Source of the DNA: Bacillus_AB infantis_C
GTDB taxonomy: Bacteria; Bacillota; Bacilli; Bacillales; Cytobacillaceae
NCBI RefSeq assembly: GCF_050107595.1
Contig: NZ_JBNILH010000005.1
Location: forward strand, 124,001-188,000
DNA: 64,000 bases
Direction of reading: 5' to 3'
A program made the position numbers and the translations under genes. Below, piece by piece: positions 9,137 through 16,990 of the stretch. The notes under the pieces were generated by a model. The model searched no databases and had not been told where the DNA came from. It saw only the letters and a list, made by a program, of their open reading frames with translations. Every line of letters starts with the position of its first letter. The stretch's first letter is position 1.

Positions 9137-9763
9137 ATGAAAATCAAGAGTTTATTCCTGAATTGCAGTTTAAAAGCAGGGGCAGAGCCCTCTAATACCC
9201 AGCGGCTAATGGATGAGGTAATCGGTCATTTTGACACCCTTGGAGTAGAATCAGAAACCATCAGGCTTGCTGATTTCAACATTTCCTACGGAATTTCCGC
9301 TGATGAAGGCGAAGGAGATGAGTGGCCTGAAATCTTTAAGAAGGTTAAAGAAGCGGATATCCTGGTCATTGGGACACCAATCTGGCTCGGAGAAAAGAGC
9401 AGCATTGCCACTCTGGCAATCGAGAGGCTCTACGGTGCGAGCAGCATGACAAATGATAAGGGGCAATATCTTTATTATAATAAAGTAGGCGGAGCTGTTG
9501 TAACAGGCAATGAGGATGGAGCCAAGGACGCTTCCAAATCCATCATTTACGGCTTATCACATATCGGCTTTACCATCCCGCCGAATGTGGATGCCTATTG
9601 GGTCGGGGAAGCAGGCCCGGGACCCTCATTCATCGAGGCGGAAGGCTATAAAAACAGCTTCACCAAGCAGCATGCAAAAATTCTGGCTTATAATTTATAC
9701 CATTTTGCCAGTATGCTGAAAAACCATCCCATCCCTGCAGAAGGCAATGTGATTGAAGAATAA
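9137..9763 (+). CDS. Flavodoxin-fold NAD(P)H-dependent oxidoreductase
   Basis: 208 aa. It has the flavodoxin/NADPH-dependent FMN reductase fold: an N-terminal beta strand with NCSLKAG (phosphate-binding loop), VIGTPIWLGEKSS (flavin-ring loop) and the GAVVTGNEDGAK loop. It probably binds FMN and reduces quinones or other acceptors; the physiological substrate is unknown. The start follows TAAGGAGGCTATCGT. The gene is monocistronic, followed by a strong intrinsic terminator. Confidence 0.88.
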   Translation: MKIKSLFLNCSLKAGAEPSNTQRLMDEVIGHFDTLGVESETIRLADFNISYGISADEGEGDEWPEIFKKVKEADILVIGTPIWLGEKSSIATLAIERLYGASSMTNDKGQYLYYNKVGGAVVTGNEDGAKDASKSIIYGLSHIGFTIPPNVDAYWVGEAGPGPSFIEAEGYKNSFTKQHAKILAYNLYHFASMLKNHPIPAEGNVIEE

Positions 9764-9773
9764 CTGTAAGGAC

Positions 9774-9820
9774 GAAACAGAGCAGAGCGCCCCTCAGGCT
9801 GCTCTGTTTCTTTTTATTTC
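9774..9820 (+). terminator. Intrinsic terminator after the flavodoxin-fold gene
   Basis: GAAACAGAGCAG pairs with CTGCTCTGTTTC (12 bp) across a 13-base loop and is followed by TTTTTATTTC. Confidence 0.9.
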
Positions 9821-9924
9821 AAAGAAGGGTTTTACACTTAATCCCTTATGTAACAAGGAGTCAAGAACAGTCATTGAGGGAATGCTATATTTTGCAATTT
9901 CAAGTTGGCAGCAGGAGTGACATT

Positions 9925-11319
9925 ATGGACAGGGATGAAATAAAACAGCAGGCTATCGCAATCATTGGTGCGGGACTCGCAGGACTGACCTGCGCTTACC
10001 GGCTGAAGCAGGCAGGAATCGAAGCTGTGGTTTTTGAAGCACAGGCAGACGCAGGCGGCAGATGCCGTACAAACCGGACTTTTTTTGCAGAAGGGCAGTT
10101 TGCTGAATGCGGAGGAGAGTTCATTGATTCTAACCATAAAGAAATACTTGGACTGATCTCTGAACTCGGTTTGCAGACAGATGACCTGACCAGCTTCGAA
10201 AAAGAAGGGGGGAAGCCGCTTTATCTTATTAATGGAAAAAGCATCCCTGGGGAGAAGATCGAGGATCTATACAGCCGGATAGCTGACTCTGTCACAGAAG
10301 AATACAGACTTTGTGAATTTCCTCCATTGTACAGCCGGCATTCAAAGCGGGCGAAAGAGCTTGATAGCATGTCAATCGTGGACTGGATAGACCAAAATAT
10401 AGAGGGAGGGACAGACTCTGAGTTCGGCCAGCTTTTATGCGATGCATATACAATTGAATATGGGGCAGATTGCGCAGAACAAAGCGCCCTTAACCTCATC
10501 AGCCTTGTAGGGGGGCTGAATGGCTCACATTTCAATGTGTTCGGCACCTCTGATGAAAGATACAGGGTGAGGGGCGGTAACGACCTTATTATTGAAAAAT
10601 TAAAGGAGAAACTTAACGGCTCTATCTTTTATGACCACCAGCTTACAAGCATCAAAGCCTGCGGACAGGGCGGGTATTTCCTCGTGTTTCAATCAGCAGG
10701 AAAAAGAAAGGAAATTTATGCGGGCAAAGTCGTGATAGCCATTCCTTTTACTGTTTTAAGACATACCGTCGATTACACAGAGAGCGGATTCAGTCCTCTA
10801 AAAACAAAAGCAATAGAAGAGCTTGGCATGGGCCATAATTTTAAAGCACATTTTCAATTCAGCAGCAGATTATGGGAGAATTTTTCCAGCACCGGCACAA
10901 TCTATACCAATGATATGTTTCAATCTGCCTTTGAAGCTACCCGGGCACAAAAGGGGGATACCGGCATCCTTGTACATTATGCAGGCGGAAAGGAAGCCGT
11001 CCGCTTAATGAAAGAAGGCAAAGAAAAGCATAAGGAGAAATTCCTGCATGACTTATCAAGGCTGTTCCCAGGTGCAGCAGATCAATATAATGGCAGGGAT
11101 CTGGTTTCCTACTGGATTGCCGGCAGCTGGACCGGGGGGTCGTATTCATTCAGGAAGGTTGGCCAGCATACAGGCTTTGCAGGAGTGGAGATGGAGAGGG
11201 AAGGAAGCTGCTATTTTGCCGGGGAGCATACCTCCATCCTTTATCAGGGCTATATGAATGGAGCAGTGGAAAGCGGGGGCAGGGCCGCACTTGAAGTGCA
11301 GGTGGACCTATTGGAATAA
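9925..11319 (+). CDS. Flavin-containing monoamine oxidase family protein
   Basis: 464 aa. The N-terminus has the Rossmann FAD motif IIGAGLAGLTCAYRL followed by GGRCRT, and the C-terminus has the FAD-binding YFAGEHTS motif plus the GYMNGAVESGGRAA helix, typical of MAO/polyamine oxidase. It oxidises an amine to an imine with O2 and releases H2O2; the substrate is unknown. The frame opens earlier with a TTG at 9874, but the ATG at 9925 has GCAGGAGTGACATT just upstream and begins immediately before the FAD fold, so it is preferred. Confidence 0.88.
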   Translation: MDRDEIKQQAIAIIGAGLAGLTCAYRLKQAGIEAVVFEAQADAGGRCRTNRTFFAEGQFAECGGEFIDSNHKEILGLISELGLQTDDLTSFEKEGGKPLYLINGKSIPGEKIEDLYSRIADSVTEEYRLCEFPPLYSRHSKRAKELDSMSIVDWIDQNIEGGTDSEFGQLLCDAYTIEYGADCAEQSALNLISLVGGLNGSHFNVFGTSDERYRVRGGNDLIIEKLKEKLNGSIFYDHQLTSIKACGQGGYFLVFQSAGKRKEIYAGKVVIAIPFTVLRHTVDYTESGFSPLKTKAIEELGMGHNFKAHFQFSSRLWENFSSTGTIYTNDMFQSAFEATRAQKGDTGILVHYAGGKEAVRLMKEGKEKHKEKFLHDLSRLFPGAADQYNGRDLVSYWIAGSWTGGSYSFRKVGQHTGFAGVEMEREGSCYFAGEHTSILYQGYMNGAVESGGRAALEVQVDLLE

Positions 11320-11477
11320 CCGCAAACTGGCCCTTCATAAAGCAATATTCCCAGGGGTCTCTGCCCTGCCCCGGATTCTAGTGTTATGTGAAGCCTGAGA
11401 GGAATGGTATACTGCTTATAAGCCGGTGAAATATCCCGGGAATGAAATCTGCAAACCGCTGAAAAAGGAGAAGACTT

Positions 11478-12074
11478 ATGCTAAAAGAAAATCTTGCTTC
11501 ATACATAGAAAAAGAACAAAAAGAGAAAGGGACGGCCCTGATATTCGGAAAAGAAAAAGAATATCTCGGAATGACAGACGCTGATTCAGCTGAAGCTATT
11601 GCATTCGGCAATGAGGGAGACCGCTTCCGTGAGGCTTATTTGGAAAGAGGCGATAAGGAAACGGAAGAAATTCTTGCTGTAGAATCTCCAGAATTTCTGA
11701 AAAAGCCAATTTCCTATTTCCGTGATCATAAACGCGAGTTTGTTTACATGGAGTCCAAATGGTTTGATGTCATCGGTGCAGATGCTGTCTCTCTTGAGGT
11801 GGATGATGTGTTTGGCAACTATGATATTATGCTTGGATTGAAGCTGCAGAAGAAATTTCAGAAATACTTGAAAGACAGCCTGGATACGAGGCTTGATGGG
11901 GACGGGGACGCTTATGATCTGATGTTTGATTCTGGTGAAGGCATCTGGAATTTGAATTTTTCCCTTGATGCACTTCCTGGTTTTCATGGTGATTTGTCAG
12001 TCGGTGAAGCATACAGTCTTGTTTATGGATTCCTTTTCGATCTTGCTGAAGGTGCACAAAGTCAGCAAGGATAA
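11478..12074 (+). CDS. Conserved hypothetical protein
   Basis: 198 aa, soluble, acidic (GDGDAYDLMFDSGEGIW stretch), with no signal peptide or membrane segment. I do not recognise a named domain. A ribosome site AAAAGGAGAAGACTT precedes the ATG, and an extended -10 (TGGTATACT, ~11406-11414) lies upstream. It is directly before ilvE in the same direction, but a separate promoter and leader for ilvE begin within 10 bases of its stop. Role unknown. Confidence 0.75.
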   Translation: MLKENLASYIEKEQKEKGTALIFGKEKEYLGMTDADSAEAIAFGNEGDRFREAYLERGDKETEEILAVESPEFLKKPISYFRDHKREFVYMESKWFDVIGADAVSLEVDDVFGNYDIMLGLKLQKKFQKYLKDSLDTRLDGDGDAYDLMFDSGEGIWNLNFSLDALPGFHGDLSVGEAYSLVYGFLFDLAEGAQSQQG

Positions 12075-12079
12075 AGTTC

Positions 12080-12109
12080 TTGACATTCAATTAAAGGATT
12101 GCCATAATA
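12080..12109 (+). promoter_or_regulatory. Sigma-A-type promoter for ilvE
   Basis: A consensus TTGACA (12080-12085) is followed, 17-18 bases later, by CATAAT/ATAATA (12103-12109). It sits just after the stop of the preceding gene and drives the structured ilvE leader. Confidence 0.7.
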
Positions 12110-12149
12110 TTAAGAATATTATTAATGGTTGATTACTGGAAAAATAAGC

Positions 12150-12219
12150 AAGGGAGGGTGCAAATGATCAGGTGCGGTATCGCGTTCACATCATTTGCCT
12201 CTTTTTCACCCATTCCCTT
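12150..12219 (+). promoter_or_regulatory. Structured ilvE leader: candidate attenuator / ribosome-site-sequestering hairpin
   Basis: CAAATGAT (12161-12168) pairs with ATCATTTG (12190-12197), and the flanking G/C extends it to 9 bp; the 3' arm is followed by CTCTTTTT, as in an intrinsic terminator. Further out, AAGGGA and GGGTG (12150-12160) can also pair with CACCC and TCCCTT (12207-12219). That alternative would bury the strong ribosome site of the small ORF at 12164. The two pairings compete for the same 5' arm, which suggests a switch. Only about 40 bases separate the promoter from this element, too short for a full T-box. Confidence 0.5.
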
Positions 12220-12265
12220 CAACACTTCAAAGCATAATAGCAGAAAAGGAGTTTTTCAAACATGA
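12164..12265 (+). CDS. Small upstream ORF (candidate leader peptide) overlapping ilvE
   Basis: 33 codons (starts MIRCGIAFTSFASF), preceded by a very strong ribosome site AAGGGAGGGTGCAA. Its stop TGA overlaps the ilvE ATG as ATGA, so ilvE translation could be coupled to it. The peptide is rich in F and S and contains only three isoleucines and one valine, so it is not an obvious branched-chain amino acid sensor. It lies inside the hairpin described at 12150-12219. It is either a regulatory leader or an accident of the structure; expression is unproven. Confidence 0.45.
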   Translation: MIRCGIAFTSFASFSPIPFNTSKHNSRKGVFQT

Positions 12266-13356
12266 CAGATTGCCAGATCAGCGTAACTTTAAGGGAAGAG
12301 AAAAAGGTCAAGCCGGAAGCAGCTGCGCTGGAATTCGGCAGAAATTTCACTGACCATATGTTTGTGATGGATTATAAGGAAGGGTTCGGCTGGAATGATC
12401 CCCGCATCATTCCATACCAGCCGATCACATTGGATCCAGCAGCCATGATTTTCCATTACGGCCAAAGCGTGTTTGAAGGGCTGAAAGCATACCGGACAAA
12501 GGATCAGGATATCCTTTTATTCAGGCCTGAACAAAACCTGCAGAGGCTTAACAGATCCAACAGCAGGCTTTGCATTCCGCCCATCGACGAGGACCTGGCG
12601 CTTGAAGCCCTCAAAAAACTGCTGGTGGTCGAAGAAGAGTGGGTTCCTTCTGCTGAAGGCACTTCCCTTTATATACGGCCGTTTGTCATCTCAACAGAAC
12701 CATATTTGGGAGTGGCTCCATCTGCAAGCTACCAGTTCATCATCATCCTTTCCCCTGTGGGTGCCTATTACAAGGAAGGGATCAATCCCGTAAAGATTGC
12801 TGTAGAACGGGAATTCGTCAGGGCCGTGCCAGGCGGCACCGGCAATGCCAAGACAGGAGGCAATTATGCCGGAAGCCTGAAAGCCCAGCAGGGTGCCGGC
12901 AAAGGCGGCTATGCCCAGGTATTATGGCTGGATGGAAAAGAGAAAAAGTATATTGAAGAAGTAGGAAGCATGAATGTATTTTTCAAAGTGAACGGAGAAA
13001 TCATCACGCCATCTTTGAATGGAAGTATACTAGAAGGTGTTACAAGAAATTCAATCATTGCACTGCTTGAAAAATGGGGGCACCCAGTTACGGAAAAAAG
13101 GATCTCCATCGAGGAGCTGGTGCAGGCTTACAGGAATGGTGAGCTGGAGGAAGCATTTGGCACAGGGACTGCAGCTGTCATTTCCCCAATCGGCGAATTT
13201 CTGTGGCAGGATGAAAAACTTGTCATCAACAATGGAGAAACCGGGGCGCTCAGCCGGAAACTGTATGATACATTGACTGGCATCCAGTATGGCAGAGTCG
13301 CTGATCCTTTTGGATGGACGGTAAAAGTGGAGAAACCTGCCCCTGCTAAGGTATGA
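12262..13356 (+). CDS. ilvE: Branched-chain amino acid aminotransferase
   Basis: 364 aa fold-type IV PLP enzyme of the long IlvE/YwaA type. It shows MIFHYGQSVFEGLKAYR near the N-terminus, GGTGNAKTGGNYAGSL with the PLP lysine, and EEVGSMNVFF. It catalyses the last step of Leu/Ile/Val synthesis and the first step of their breakdown with 2-oxoglutarate. The start ATG follows AAAAGGAGTTTTTCAAAC and overlaps the upstream small ORF. It is followed by an intrinsic terminator, so it is a single-gene unit behind its own promoter and leader. Confidence 0.95.
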   Translation: MTDCQISVTLREEKKVKPEAAALEFGRNFTDHMFVMDYKEGFGWNDPRIIPYQPITLDPAAMIFHYGQSVFEGLKAYRTKDQDILLFRPEQNLQRLNRSNSRLCIPPIDEDLALEALKKLLVVEEEWVPSAEGTSLYIRPFVISTEPYLGVAPSASYQFIIILSPVGAYYKEGINPVKIAVEREFVRAVPGGTGNAKTGGNYAGSLKAQQGAGKGGYAQVLWLDGKEKKYIEEVGSMNVFFKVNGEIITPSLNGSILEGVTRNSIIALLEKWGHPVTEKRISIEELVQAYRNGELEEAFGTGTAAVISPIGEFLWQDEKLVINNGETGALSRKLYDTLTGIQYGRVADPFGWTVKVEKPAPAKV

Positions 13357-13385
13357 AATTGAATTTTAGATCCTGCTGCTTAAAA

Positions 13386-13412
13386 GGCCCGGCATTTGCC
13401 GGGCTTATTTTT
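13386..13412 (+). terminator. Intrinsic terminator after ilvE
   Basis: GCCCGGCA / TGCCGGGC, an 8-bp GC-rich stem with a 2-base loop, followed by TTATTTTT. Confidence 0.9.
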
Positions 13413-13433
13413 GTTGGCTGATTGAAATTAAAG

Positions 13434-13580
13434 GAAAGCAGCTTCCGCTTTTCTTTGTCCAGCTCCAGCGGCTAGAGCCTCGAGTCATAAGCCGCACAAG
13501 AATTAAAGGCAAAAAATGCCTTTTATTCTTGCGCGTCTTATGCTTGTCGGCTCTGAGCAAGCCGCTTCCGCTTTTCTTTT
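13434..13580. repeat. Palindromic intergenic repeat element of Bacillus type
   Basis: About 145 bases bounded by GCTTCCGCTTTTCTTT-like ends in direct orientation. The internal arms are complementary: AGCGGCT, AGAGCC and CATAAG pair with CTTATG, GGCTCT and AGCCGCT. The centre is a second hairpin (CAAGAAT/AAAGGCA against TGCCTTT/ATTCTTG). The CCAGCTCCAGCGGC and CTCGAGTCATAAGC segments resemble a repeat I recognise from many Bacillaceae intergenic regions. It holds no ORF. Confidence 0.75.
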
Positions 13581-13649
13581 ACCCAGCTTTTTCCCTCTTA
13601 TTTCAGTATAATAGAAAGAGACGCTATACTAGTTTCGGAGTGATTTGTT

Positions 13650-15074
13650 ATGAATATTGTATGGTTCAGGAAAGATTTAAGGATTCATGACCATCGTCCG
13701 CTTGCGGAGGCATGTGCTTCAGCGGAAGAGGTTATCCCTTTATATATAGCAGAGCCCCATTTAAGCCGGAAGGACGTCTCACAGCGCCATATCCTGTTTG
13801 CCGCCGAAGGGCTGGAGCAGCTTGATGAAGGTCTCAGGGATCTTGGAGGAAGATTATTTGCTGCTCAAGGGACCATCATCGATATTCTTGAAGATCTACA
13901 GAACACACACGGTGAATTCTCCCTGTTTTTTCACAGGGTGTACGATTCGGAAACTGACAGACTGGCCGCAGAGTGGATGGAATCTAAAGGACTGCCATTT
14001 TATCCTTTCCATCCTCCCGGCCAGCTGGAGAAACCAAAAAGCAAGGGAGCCTTCAGAAAGCTTTGGCAGGAATCAATGCTCGAAGAACTGACAAGTCCCC
14101 CGGCTGCTGTCAGGGTGCCGGATAAGGTGCCGGATTTTCTGAATCTTTCTATCCAAAAGGCACTTAGCATGAAAGTTAAGGGAGATGCCATCCGGTTTGG
14201 ACAGAACGGCGGGGAAAAAAGGGCAATCGAAACGCTCGAATTTTTCCTCGGGGAGCAGCTCGCCAATTATGAAAAAAATTATCAAAAGCCGCTCGCTTCT
14301 TCTTTCTCTTCCAGCAGGCTTTCCCCGTACCTGGCTTTTGGGAATATATCAGTCAGGATGGCCTATCAGGAAGCTGCAAAGAAAGCTGAAGAATCTACTG
14401 AAGCCGAGAAGCAGCAGCTCAGCCTTTTTCAATCCAAACTGCTTGAACGGTGCGAAACCATACAATGGTATGAAAGTGAATCACAAGCAGAGGTAATTGA
14501 AAATGAACTTGTCCGGACTCATGATAAATATCATTTTGAATCCTGGCGGACAGGACATACAGGTATCCCTTCAATCGATGCCAGTATGCGCTGCCTGCAC
14601 AAAACCGGATGGCTCAATTACAGCAGCAGGAGAATGGTGGCAAGCTTTGCCTGCAATATACTGCTATTGGATTGGGAGAAGGCTGCAAGGGAGCTTGCCC
14701 TTTTGTTCCTTGACCACGAGCCTGCTGTTCATATGAAGCAGATGGGCATACTTGCGGGGGCGGGCGGCTCGAAAACCGTCAAGATCATTGACCCGGTAAA
14801 ATGGGGAAAAGAGCTTGATAATGATGGAAGCTTTATCCGCCGCTATGTTCCGGAGCTGAAGGATGTGGATGTGGCATATATACACGAACCTTGGCTTTAC
14901 CCTGGATTCTTTCAGCTTGGATACCCTGCTCCCATCTGTGATGTAAGGAAAGCAATTAAGCAAGCAAAAAGACAGATAGCCACCCAAAAGAAAGACCAAA
15001 AACCTAAAGACATAAAGAAAAGTAAAACCGCAGCTCAGGGAAGTGAAGAACAGCTTACCTGGGATTTCGATTAA
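13650..15074 (+). CDS. phr: Cryptochrome/photolyase family protein, divergent
   Basis: 474 aa with the order of class I photolyases. The N-terminal antenna-binding Rossmann domain begins IVWFRKDLRIHDHRPL. The C-terminal helical FAD domain has WRTGHTGIPSIDASMRCL and the GWLNYSSRRMVASF helix followed by LLLDWE. Family members repair cyclobutane pyrimidine dimers with blue light. The segment that normally reads NNGGWQW is replaced here by HMKQMGIL, so the flavin-N5 asparagine and the nearby electron-transfer tryptophan are not recognisable. The C-terminal ~35 residues are lysine-rich. Repair activity is therefore uncertain. Confidence 0.85.
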   Translation: MNIVWFRKDLRIHDHRPLAEACASAEEVIPLYIAEPHLSRKDVSQRHILFAAEGLEQLDEGLRDLGGRLFAAQGTIIDILEDLQNTHGEFSLFFHRVYDSETDRLAAEWMESKGLPFYPFHPPGQLEKPKSKGAFRKLWQESMLEELTSPPAAVRVPDKVPDFLNLSIQKALSMKVKGDAIRFGQNGGEKRAIETLEFFLGEQLANYEKNYQKPLASSFSSSRLSPYLAFGNISVRMAYQEAAKKAEESTEAEKQQLSLFQSKLLERCETIQWYESESQAEVIENELVRTHDKYHFESWRTGHTGIPSIDASMRCLHKTGWLNYSSRRMVASFACNILLLDWEKAARELALLFLDHEPAVHMKQMGILAGAGGSKTVKIIDPVKWGKELDNDGSFIRRYVPELKDVDVAYIHEPWLYPGFFQLGYPAPICDVRKAIKQAKRQIATQKKDQKPKDIKKSKTAAQGSEEQLTWDFD

Positions 15075-15119
15075 AGCCGACAACCTGACAATGGCCAGAG
15101 AGAAATCTGAAAATATGCT

Positions 15120-15233
15120 TTTACCCTTGAAATGTTTTATAATGGGTAAAGGGCAGGATGTTCATCCGCTGAAGTCCCTCAGTTGAAGAAGATGTTCTTC
15201 CAGCTGATCCTCCCCGCGAGTGATCAGCTTTTC
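15120..15233 (+). promoter_or_regulatory. mnmH promoter and leader with internal terminator-like hairpin
   Basis: TATAAT at 15138-15143 lies inside an inverted repeat, TTTACCC ... GGGTAAA (about 15120-15149). Downstream, GAAGAA/TTCTTC (15185-15200) forms one hairpin. AGCTGATC/GATCAGCT (15202-15229) forms an 8-bp stem followed by TTTTC, resembling an intrinsic terminator ~60 bases before the mnmH start. It may be an attenuator for mnmH, or a late terminator for the photolyase gene. Confidence 0.45.
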
Positions 15234-15291
15234 TATGTGATAGCAGAGAAGATAAGCTTAGAATGCAACAGCAGGAAAGGCGGAATAAAAA

Positions 15292-16338
15292 TTGTTCCAG
15301 GATGTAGGAATCGAGAAACTATTAGAACTGAAGGATAAACGAAAGCTTGTGCTGGTGGATGTAAGATCTCCTTCTGAATATAAGGATAGCACGATACCGG
15401 GAAGCCTCAATATACCCTTGTTCAATGATGAAGAGCGGGCTGAAATCGGCACAATTTACAAACAGGTGAGCGTTGAAGCTGCCAAAGAACGCGGCCTGGA
15501 AATCGTATCGGCCAAGCTTCCGGAATTTATCCGGGAATTCAATGCTGTCGAAGGCGACAAAGCCGTATTCTGCTGGAGAGGCGGAATGCGGAGCAGAACC
15601 TCTGCCACCCTCCTTGACCTGATGGGCATACGCACATACCGGCTTGAGGGCGGTGTAAGGGCGCATCGCAGATGGGTCGTCGAAACGCTTGAAAATCTCA
15701 AGCTGAAACCGAAAGCATTCGTTTTGAACGGCTATACCGGCTCAGGAAAAACGGCCATTCTTGAGAAGCTGGCAGAAAAGGACTATAGCGTAATCGACCT
15801 CGAGGGCCTTGCAAGGCACCGAGGCTCCATCTTTGGCCATATCGGCCTTCAGCCGAGCAATCAGAAAATGTTCGACGCCAGGCTGCTTAGAAAGGTGCTT
15901 GAGGTGCAGGATGCCCCTTTTGTCTTTTTTGAAGCAGAAAGCAAAAGAGTCGGGAAGGTTGTGCTCCCTGAATCAATCATTGAAAAGAAAGAACAGGGGT
16001 TCCAGCTGTTCATAGAAATGCCAATGGAAGAGAGGGTGCGCCATATCCTGGAGGATTATAAGCCATGGGATCATCCCGAGGCATGCTTTAATGCTTTCAG
16101 CCATATCAAAAACAGGATCCACACACCGATTGCTGCCGAAATAGAGCAGAATCTCATTGACGAAGAGTATGGGTCAGCTGTTGCGCTGCTACTTGAATAT
16201 TATTATGATCCCCGTTATACGCATACAGCTAAAATGTATCCGGAAGACAGGATCGTCACCATTCAAGCCGCAAATATCGAGGATGCTGCCCAAAAGATAG
16301 AAGAGTACGTCCTATCACAATCGCCGGTTGCGCAATAA
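15292..16338 (+). CDS. mnmH: tRNA 2-selenouridine synthase
   Basis: 348 aa, full length for MnmH/YbbB (SelU). The N-terminal ~125 residues are a rhodanese domain with the catalytic cysteine in FCWRGGMRS. A P-loop NTP-binding domain follows (NGYTGSGKT at about residue 145). It replaces sulfur with selenium in 2-thiouridine at the wobble position of tRNAs, using selenophosphate made by SelD. selD lies 4 kb downstream on the other strand. The start is TTG at 15292 with AAAGGCGG 8 bases upstream; the protein begins with the expected FQDVGIEKLLEL. Confidence 0.93.
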   Translation: MFQDVGIEKLLELKDKRKLVLVDVRSPSEYKDSTIPGSLNIPLFNDEERAEIGTIYKQVSVEAAKERGLEIVSAKLPEFIREFNAVEGDKAVFCWRGGMRSRTSATLLDLMGIRTYRLEGGVRAHRRWVVETLENLKLKPKAFVLNGYTGSGKTAILEKLAEKDYSVIDLEGLARHRGSIFGHIGLQPSNQKMFDARLLRKVLEVQDAPFVFFEAESKRVGKVVLPESIIEKKEQGFQLFIEMPMEERVRHILEDYKPWDHPEACFNAFSHIKNRIHTPIAAEIEQNLIDEEYGSAVALLLEYYYDPRYTHTAKMYPEDRIVTIQAANIEDAAQKIEEYVLSQSPVAQ

Positions 16339-16347
16339 ATCTTGTAT

Positions 16348-16388
16348 AAATAGGACTGCATGCTGCCATGCAGCCCTATTTATTTTTG
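16348..16388 (+). terminator. Intrinsic terminator after mnmH
   Basis: AAATAGG-CTGCATG pairs with CATGCAG-CCTATTT around a short loop, followed by ATTTTTG. Confidence 0.9.
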
Positions 16389-16435
16389 CTTTTATGGTAA
16401 AATCAACCTAATAAGATGATAAGGTGGGGGTTTGA

Positions 16436-16951
16436 TTGGCTTTTCACAAGCTTTTGGGCTTATCCTATACAAACATAGACAGGGAAATTAAAATACGGGA
16501 AGCAGTCAGGGCAATCATTATACAAAACGATCTGATCCTTCTTCTGCAGACAATTACAGGAGGCTATAAATTTCCCGGAGGAGGGGTAGAGGAAGGAGAA
16601 ACCTGCACGGAAGCGCTGATCAGGGAAGTTGCAGAGGAGACAGGCTACACAAGCTGCAGGGTTAAAGAAAAGGCTGGGGAAGTCGTCGAAAGGCGTATCG
16701 ACGACTATGATGACCGCTTCATTTTTCAAATGAATTCACATTTTTATATCTGTGAATTAAATGATTTAGCTATGGCAGCGCAGCAATTGGATACATATGA
16801 AGCCGAGCTGGGATTCTCGCCCAAATGGGTGGCCATTGATGAAGCAATAGAAGCAAATAAGGAAGCCATCGGTAAAATAGAAAATCACACTTGGCTAAAA
16901 AGGGAAAATATAGTACTCGAAGAGCTTAAGGTTATGCTAATCAACCACTAA
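16436..16951 (+). CDS. Nudix hydrolase
   Basis: 171 aa. A complete Nudix box is visible (GGGVEEGET...REVAEETGY), giving the GX5EX7REUXEEXGU pattern that binds Mg2+ and hydrolyses nucleoside diphosphate-linked compounds. The substrate cannot be told from sequence. The start is TTG at 16436 after AAGGTGGGGG. It converges on the deacetylase gene, with a shared bidirectional terminator. Confidence 0.88.
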   Translation: MAFHKLLGLSYTNIDREIKIREAVRAIIIQNDLILLLQTITGGYKFPGGGVEEGETCTEALIREVAEETGYTSCRVKEKAGEVVERRIDDYDDRFIFQMNSHFYICELNDLAMAAQQLDTYEAELGFSPKWVAIDEAIEANKEAIGKIENHTWLKRENIVLEELKVMLINH

Positions 16952-16957
16952 AAGCAA

Positions 16958-16990
16958 AAAGGACCCGGAGGTTTATGCTCCGGGTCCTTT
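16958..16990. terminator. Bidirectional terminator between the Nudix and deacetylase genes
   Basis: AAAGGACCCGGAG / CTCCGGGTCCTTT, a 13-bp stem with a 7-base loop and A/T runs on both sides. On the minus strand it overlaps the last codons of the deacetylase gene. Confidence 0.88.

Noticed and set aside
12140..12262. T-box riboswitch before ilvE
   Set aside because: GGTGCGGTATCGCG slightly resembles the T-box motif AGGGTGGNACCGCG, but the leader from promoter to terminator is only about 90 bases, too short for a specifier stem.
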